The notes beneath the pieces were generated by a model that was not told the DNA's origin, made no database searches, and was given only the letters and a program-made list of their open reading frames with translations. The translations under genes and the position numbers were made by a program. A stretch of DNA of 64,000 nt from Oegoconia quadripuncta (Eukaryota; Arthropoda; Insecta; Lepidoptera; Autostichidae), in assembly GCA_949316235.1 (NCBI GenBank), contig OX438753.1:22190801-22254800 (forward strand), written 5' to 3'. The stretch's first letter is position 1. Every line of letters starts with the position of its first letter. Below are positions 60,302 through 64,000 of the stretch, one piece after another.

Positions 60302-63300
60302 TTATTCTAAAGGAAACAAACATATTTTGGTGACTGATCTTTTGTGTGTTTTGCCATTAGGGGTTTTAACTTCTAAAGCCCTAACCTTGTTGTCAGTCCC
60401 TGGAAAGACGTTGACCACTCTTGCAACAGGCCAATACAAAGGTGGAGTATTCTCTCTAAGCAGGACTAGTGAGCCCACCCTTATATTAGGTTGGTCATCC
60501 CGCCACTTGGGCCTACTCTGTAGATTAGTTAGATAGTGTCTATGCCAATCCTTCCAGAAACTTTGCACCATATTATTACATGCATACCAAAATTTCAGCT
60601 TATTTATAGGTACACTACTGACATCTTCTTCTGGATATGCCGTGAGAGCAGTACCAATCAAGAAATGACCAGGGGTCAAATATGTATAATCATCGCTGTT
60701 AGCATTTAGTGGTAATAAAGGCCTAGAATTCAGTACCGCCTCTATTTGGATCAGCACCGTATACAATTCTTCGTAGGTTAACATTGCTCTTTGCATTACA
60801 CGTTTCAAATGAAATTTTGTACTCTTTACTGCTGCCTCCCAGAGGCCCCCAAACACAGGTGAGTAGCTCGGTATGTAGTGGAAATGAATTCCTTTTCCTG
60901 CTGCAAATTCATGCACCTGTGTTTGATGATCTCTAGAGTCAAACAGTTTGTACATGGCATCTAATTGGTTCCTTGCACCCTTAAATGTACTGGCATTGTC
61001 ACAATAAATGTCGGTGGGTAGACCCCGACGAGCTATGAACCTCTTGAAGCAAGCAAGGAAGGTGGCAGTGGTCAAATCAGAGGCCAACTCTAAATGAATT
61101 GCCTTCGTGGCAAAGCAGACAAAAACACAAATATAACCTTTACCAATAAGTGCACGCCTTACTCTCGATTGCTTCACGTCCACAGGTCCGGTAAAGTCCA
61201 TCCCAACTTTTTGGAATGGGCGACAGGCAGTGACCCTGTCGCTCGGCAAGGAACCCATTAGCTGCTTCGACGCGTTTGCCTTTAGCCTGAAACAAGTTAT
61301 ACATTTTAAAGTAACCTTTTTTACCTCAGATAGGCCATTGACTATCCAGTACCTCTGGTTCAAATTGGACAACAATAACTTAGGTCCAGCATGCAAAAGC
61401 TTTTCATGCTCACTTTTAATGAGGAGACCAGTAATTTGAGAGCCTCTGGGCAATATGATGGGATGTTTTTGTGCATATGATATATTGGCATGCTGGAGTC
61501 TGCCACCTACTCGCAACATACCCATGTCGTCAAGAAAGGGATGCAAGCATTTTAAAGAGCCCTTCACACTGTTGTTCTTTTGTAAGGATTTTATGTCCTT
61601 ACTATAGAAGCTGCACTGTTCATACTTTATTATTAGCATTAATGCATAATGCAATTCAGCACTAGATAGATAGCTATATTTAATAGGCGTCTTTTTTGAG
61701 GTAGTATTGCAAAAGCGTAAAACATAAGCTAACACTCTAACCATTTTATTGATGTTAGAGATTTTTTTTAATTTGTTGAACATATTATCATTGTTATTTG
61801 TCTGTGTAAAACAAACCAGGTTGTTAGGGGATGATGAGCAGGGGTCAAAGCCAGGCAAGTTGTGAGAGACATCAGGTAAGTCGTGAGAAACCTCGTGTAA
61901 GTTGTGAGGACGCTCTAGGTTTAATTGAAACTTATACGTACTATCATGGAGGAAGTCTGGACCACGCCACCACATGGTACAGCTGCTCAGGTCACCTGGA
62001 CTAACTCCTCTGCTAATGTAGTCTGCGGGATTGCTTTTGGTATTTACATAAAGCCAATGCCAATCAGCTGTTTGCTGTTGTACCACCTTTACTCTGTTCG
62101 CCACATATGCCTGAAGCCTTGTGATTTCTGTGCGTAACCATGCTAAAACTATTTGAGAATCAGCAAAAAGATAGACATTACTTATTTCTATTTTAAGTCT
62201 TAATGTGTCATATACTTTTGTAATTAGCTTTGATAGCAAGAGTGCAGCATTTAGCTCTAACCTAGGCACAGTCATATTTTTGCTTTTTGTGGGGTTTATT
62301 CTGGATTTTGAACAGAGTAAATGTAGTCTTATTTCACCTGTTGTGCTAGTGACTCGTAGGTAGACACAGCAACCATGGGCAGTTGAACTGGAGGCATCTG
62401 CAAATCCTATTAACTCAACAGTGTCTGTATTAGATATGTGTATGTTTCTATCCAAAAATATAGGATTCATCGCAGCCAGACTGGATGTAAATTGCAACCA
62501 CTCTTGTATTATTTCCTCAGAGGGCGAGGCATTCCAATCCACATTGTCAGACCATAACTTTTGCATTATAGATTTGGCTGTCACTATAATAGGACTGGCG
62601 AAGCCCATGGGGTCATAAAACTTGCCAATATAACTCAATATATTCTGTTTTGTTACTTTTTTGCAGTTATAAGGTTCTGGACAAGATATTTTAAATTTAT
62701 CATCTTTCATAACTATGTTGAGGCCTAGTGCCTTCATACTGCAGTCATCTCTTTGCAATTCAATGTTATCAAAGTGTTGATCGTTAGAAGGAATGTCAGC
62801 TAGAATTTGGGAATTATTGGATGACCACTTATGGGTTTGAAAGCTCCCAAGACTTAGCAACTCACGTAATTGCGATTTAGCCTCAAGCATGCTATTTAAG
62901 TCATTATTTGAATATAAAATGTCATCAACATATGTGGAATTTTTTAAAATTGAAGATGCCAGTGGATAGTTATCTTCATATCTAGTAGCAAGTTCATCTA
63001 GACAGCGTGTCGCAAGATAGCTAGAGCTTTTGAGACCATATGTTACTGTGTTCAATCTTATACATTTGATACTTTCATCTGTGTTGTCTCGCCACAATAT
63101 GTTCTGCAGTGAAGTTTGCACAGGTGATACTGTTATGTTTCGAAACATACGTTTTATATCTGTGGTAAATGTGTAATCACCGAGACGGAACAATAATATA
63201 ATGTCGAACAGATCTCTTTGAACCATTGGTCCATTTAGCAACAGGTCGTTGATAGAAATTTTTTTACTGGCCTTCATCGAACCGTCAAATACGGATCGTA

Positions 63301-64000
63301 ACTTGGTTGTTTTGCTGTCCTCTTTGATCACAGCGTGATGGGGAAGAAAGTACACTGCATCTTTATTTAATTGATATAACTCGATATCTACATACTGACC
63401 ATGGCCTAAGGTCAAATATTCATGGATAAATTTTTGATATTCGCGAAAAAGGTTGGGATCTTTATGCAACTTTTTCTCTAGATTTAAAAATCTTTGCAAG
63501 GCAAAATGAAATGAATCACCTAATGTATCATTAATCTCTGAAAGAGGCAACTTTAATGGCAATTCAACTTGAAATTGCTTGTCTCTTAATTGGAATGTGT
63601 TTTTAAATATTTGTTCACAAAGTTCATGTTCCGATGACTTTTCAACGAATACCTCTGGAACACGTTCTGTTTGCCAAAATTGGGACAATGTCTCATTTGT
63701 ATCTTTGCATTTTACACATTTTAGAGATACTTGATTACATACCTTATCTAGTGGCAAACATCCCCCTATTATGTGTCCAAACTGGGTACTGATGAAAACT
63801 GGCTGGTTAAGTAGTGCAGGCTGCTTGCAGGTTGTTTGTGGCTGTTCCATTGGCAACAGCACCTGAAAAAATATGTCAGCACCTAACAGCAGATGTATTT
63901 CACCAGGAATGTTAAATTGCTCATCTGCCAGATTTACATTTGCTGGGATGAGAAGGCTTGACAAATTAAATTTTGTCTGAGGGAGCCTACAAGTAATTTG
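60302..64000 (-). CDS. Second BEL/Pao polyprotein, 3' part (open at window edge)
   Basis: This is the Pol part of another BEL/Pao element, on the minus strand, still open at 64000. The first clear feature is the end of the aspartic protease (LLLGADIF, about 63870). RT follows with YVDD at about 62925, then RNase H with FADAS at about 62390 and FADSQIVLAWL at about 62165. Integrase has an H..C2 finger around 61400-61310, GMDFTGP at about 61195, CDNAST at about 60990 and GGLWEAAVKS at about 60850. A DUF5641-like tail ends at the TAA at 60302-60304. No internal stop over more than 1230 codons. It differs from the 22.8-28.6 kb element in every motif block (YVDD versus YMDD), so it belongs to another lineage. 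Gag and the 5' LTR lie outside the window. Confidence 0.93.
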   Translation of the reverse strand, partial: QITCRLPQTKFNLSSLLIPANVNLADEQFNIPGEIHLLLGADIFFQVLLPMEQPQTTCKQPALLNQPVFISTQFGHIIGGCLPLDKVCNQVSLKCVKCKDTNETLSQFWQTERVPEVFVEKSSEHELCEQIFKNTFQLRDKQFQVELPLKLPLSEINDTLGDSFHFALQRFLNLEKKLHKDPNLFREYQKFIHEYLTLGHGQYVDIELYQLNKDAVYFLPHHAVIKEDSKTTKLRSVFDGSMKASKKISINDLLLNGPMVQRDLFDIILLFRLGDYTFTTDIKRMFRNITVSPVQTSLQNILWRDNTDESIKCIRLNTVTYGLKSSSYLATRCLDELATRYEDNYPLASSILKNSTYVDDILYSNNDLNSMLEAKSQLRELLSLGSFQTHKWSSNNSQILADIPSNDQHFDNIELQRDDCSMKALGLNIVMKDDKFKISCPEPYNCKKVTKQNILSYIGKFYDPMGFASPIIVTAKSIMQKLWSDNVDWNASPSEEIIQEWLQFTSSLAAMNPIFLDRNIHISNTDTVELIGFADASSSTAHGCCVYLRVTSTTGEIRLHLLCSKSRINPTKSKNMTVPRLELNAALLLSKLITKVYDTLRLKIEISNVYLFADSQIVLAWLRTEITRLQAYVANRVKVVQQQTADWHWLYVNTKSNPADYISRGVSPGDLSSCTMWWRGPDFLHDSTYKFQLNLERPHNLHEVSHDLPDVSHNLPGFDPCSSSPNNLVCFTQTNNNDNMFNKLKKISNINKMVRVLAYVLRFCNTTSKKTPIKYSYLSSAELHYALMLIIKYEQCSFYSKDIKSLQKNNSVKGSLKCLHPFLDDMGMLRVGGRLQHANISYAQKHPIILPRGSQITGLLIKSEHEKLLHAGPKLLLSNLNQRYWIVNGLSEVKKVTLKCITCFRLKANASKQLMGSLPSDRVTACRPFQKVGMDFTGPVDVKQSRVRRALIGKGYICVFVCFATKAIHLELASDLTTATFLACFKRFIARRGLPTDIYCDNASTFKGARNQLDAMYKLFDSRDHQTQVHEFAAGKGIHFHYIPSYSPVFGGLWEAAVKSTKFHLKRVMQRAMLTYEELYTVLIQIEAVLNSRPLLPLNANSDDYTYLTPGHFLIGTALTAYPEEDVSSVPINKLKFWYACNNMVQSFWKDWHRHYLTNLQSRPKWRDDQPNIRVGSLVLLRENTPPLYWPVARVVNVFPGTDNKVRALEVKTPNGKTHKRSVTKICLFPLE

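Noticed and set aside
60285..62618. Plus-strand ORFs of 60-83 codons
   Set aside because: Antisense shadows of the second BEL/Pao polyprotein.

Overview
The window looks like intergenic, repeat-packed DNA of a eukaryote, most probably a moth or butterfly. It is AT-rich, with no bacterial-style gene packing, RBS-led operons, rRNA operon or CRISPR array. Nearly every recognisable coding stretch belongs to a transposable element. Three tRNA-headed SINE families, several LINE 3' ends and many short inverted-repeat DNA elements recur throughout. Placement in Lepidoptera rests on recall of such repeats, not on a search. No complete host gene was found. The best host candidate is a GC-rich exon-like segment at 17779-17944 with canonical splice-like borders.

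Layout. 0-9 kb: SINEs, a long inverted repeat (1410-1710 / 2371-2686), a GC-rich LINE 3' end inserted in a SINE (3930-4553), two facing copies of a mariner-like MITE (4765-6156), and LINE fragments. 9-12 kb: a CpG-rich patch (9570-9740) and a 139-bp tandem satellite carrying TATCGATA (10302-10980). 12-22 kb: SINEs split by younger insertions, an 88-bp TTAA-bounded palindrome, and an 856-bp foldback element flanked by TATA. 22.5-32.5 kb: the centrepiece, a full-length BEL/Pao LTR retrotransposon on the minus strand. It has LTRs identical by eye, a 6-bp target duplication and one open 1942-codon Gag-Pol frame, and sits inside ORF1 of a plus-strand LINE whose ORF2 (926 codons) is also open. 33-58 kb: MITEs, LINE-in-LINE nesting, a 5S-rRNA-like relic, a 1.4-kb inverted duplication (40897-42345), a second LINE RT ORF (43384-45123), diverged tandem repeats, a tRNA-Arg 3' fragment with an encoded CCA, and a near-identical 5'-truncated daughter of the 29-32 kb LINE. 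58.7-64 kb: another TATA-flanked foldback, then the 3' part of a second, different BEL/Pao element running off the right edge.

How the parts relate. LINE enzymes probably mobilise the SINEs. Family-B SINEs share their 3' end with the LINE fragment at 58030-58275, which suggests a specific LINE-SINE pair. The many nested insertions (MITE in SINE, LINE in SINE, LINE in LINE, LTR element in LINE) give a relative order of insertion. The BEL/Pao copy at 22.5-28.9 kb is among the youngest and is the most likely to be still active.

Family labels used below are local to this report. SINE-A has a tail with the AGATGGCGCTGTG motif. SINE-B has a head with CCGTGGCTCAATG. SINE-C has a head with CCGATTGGTGTAGTGGA. 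LINE L-A to L-G and MITE M are defined at their first entry.
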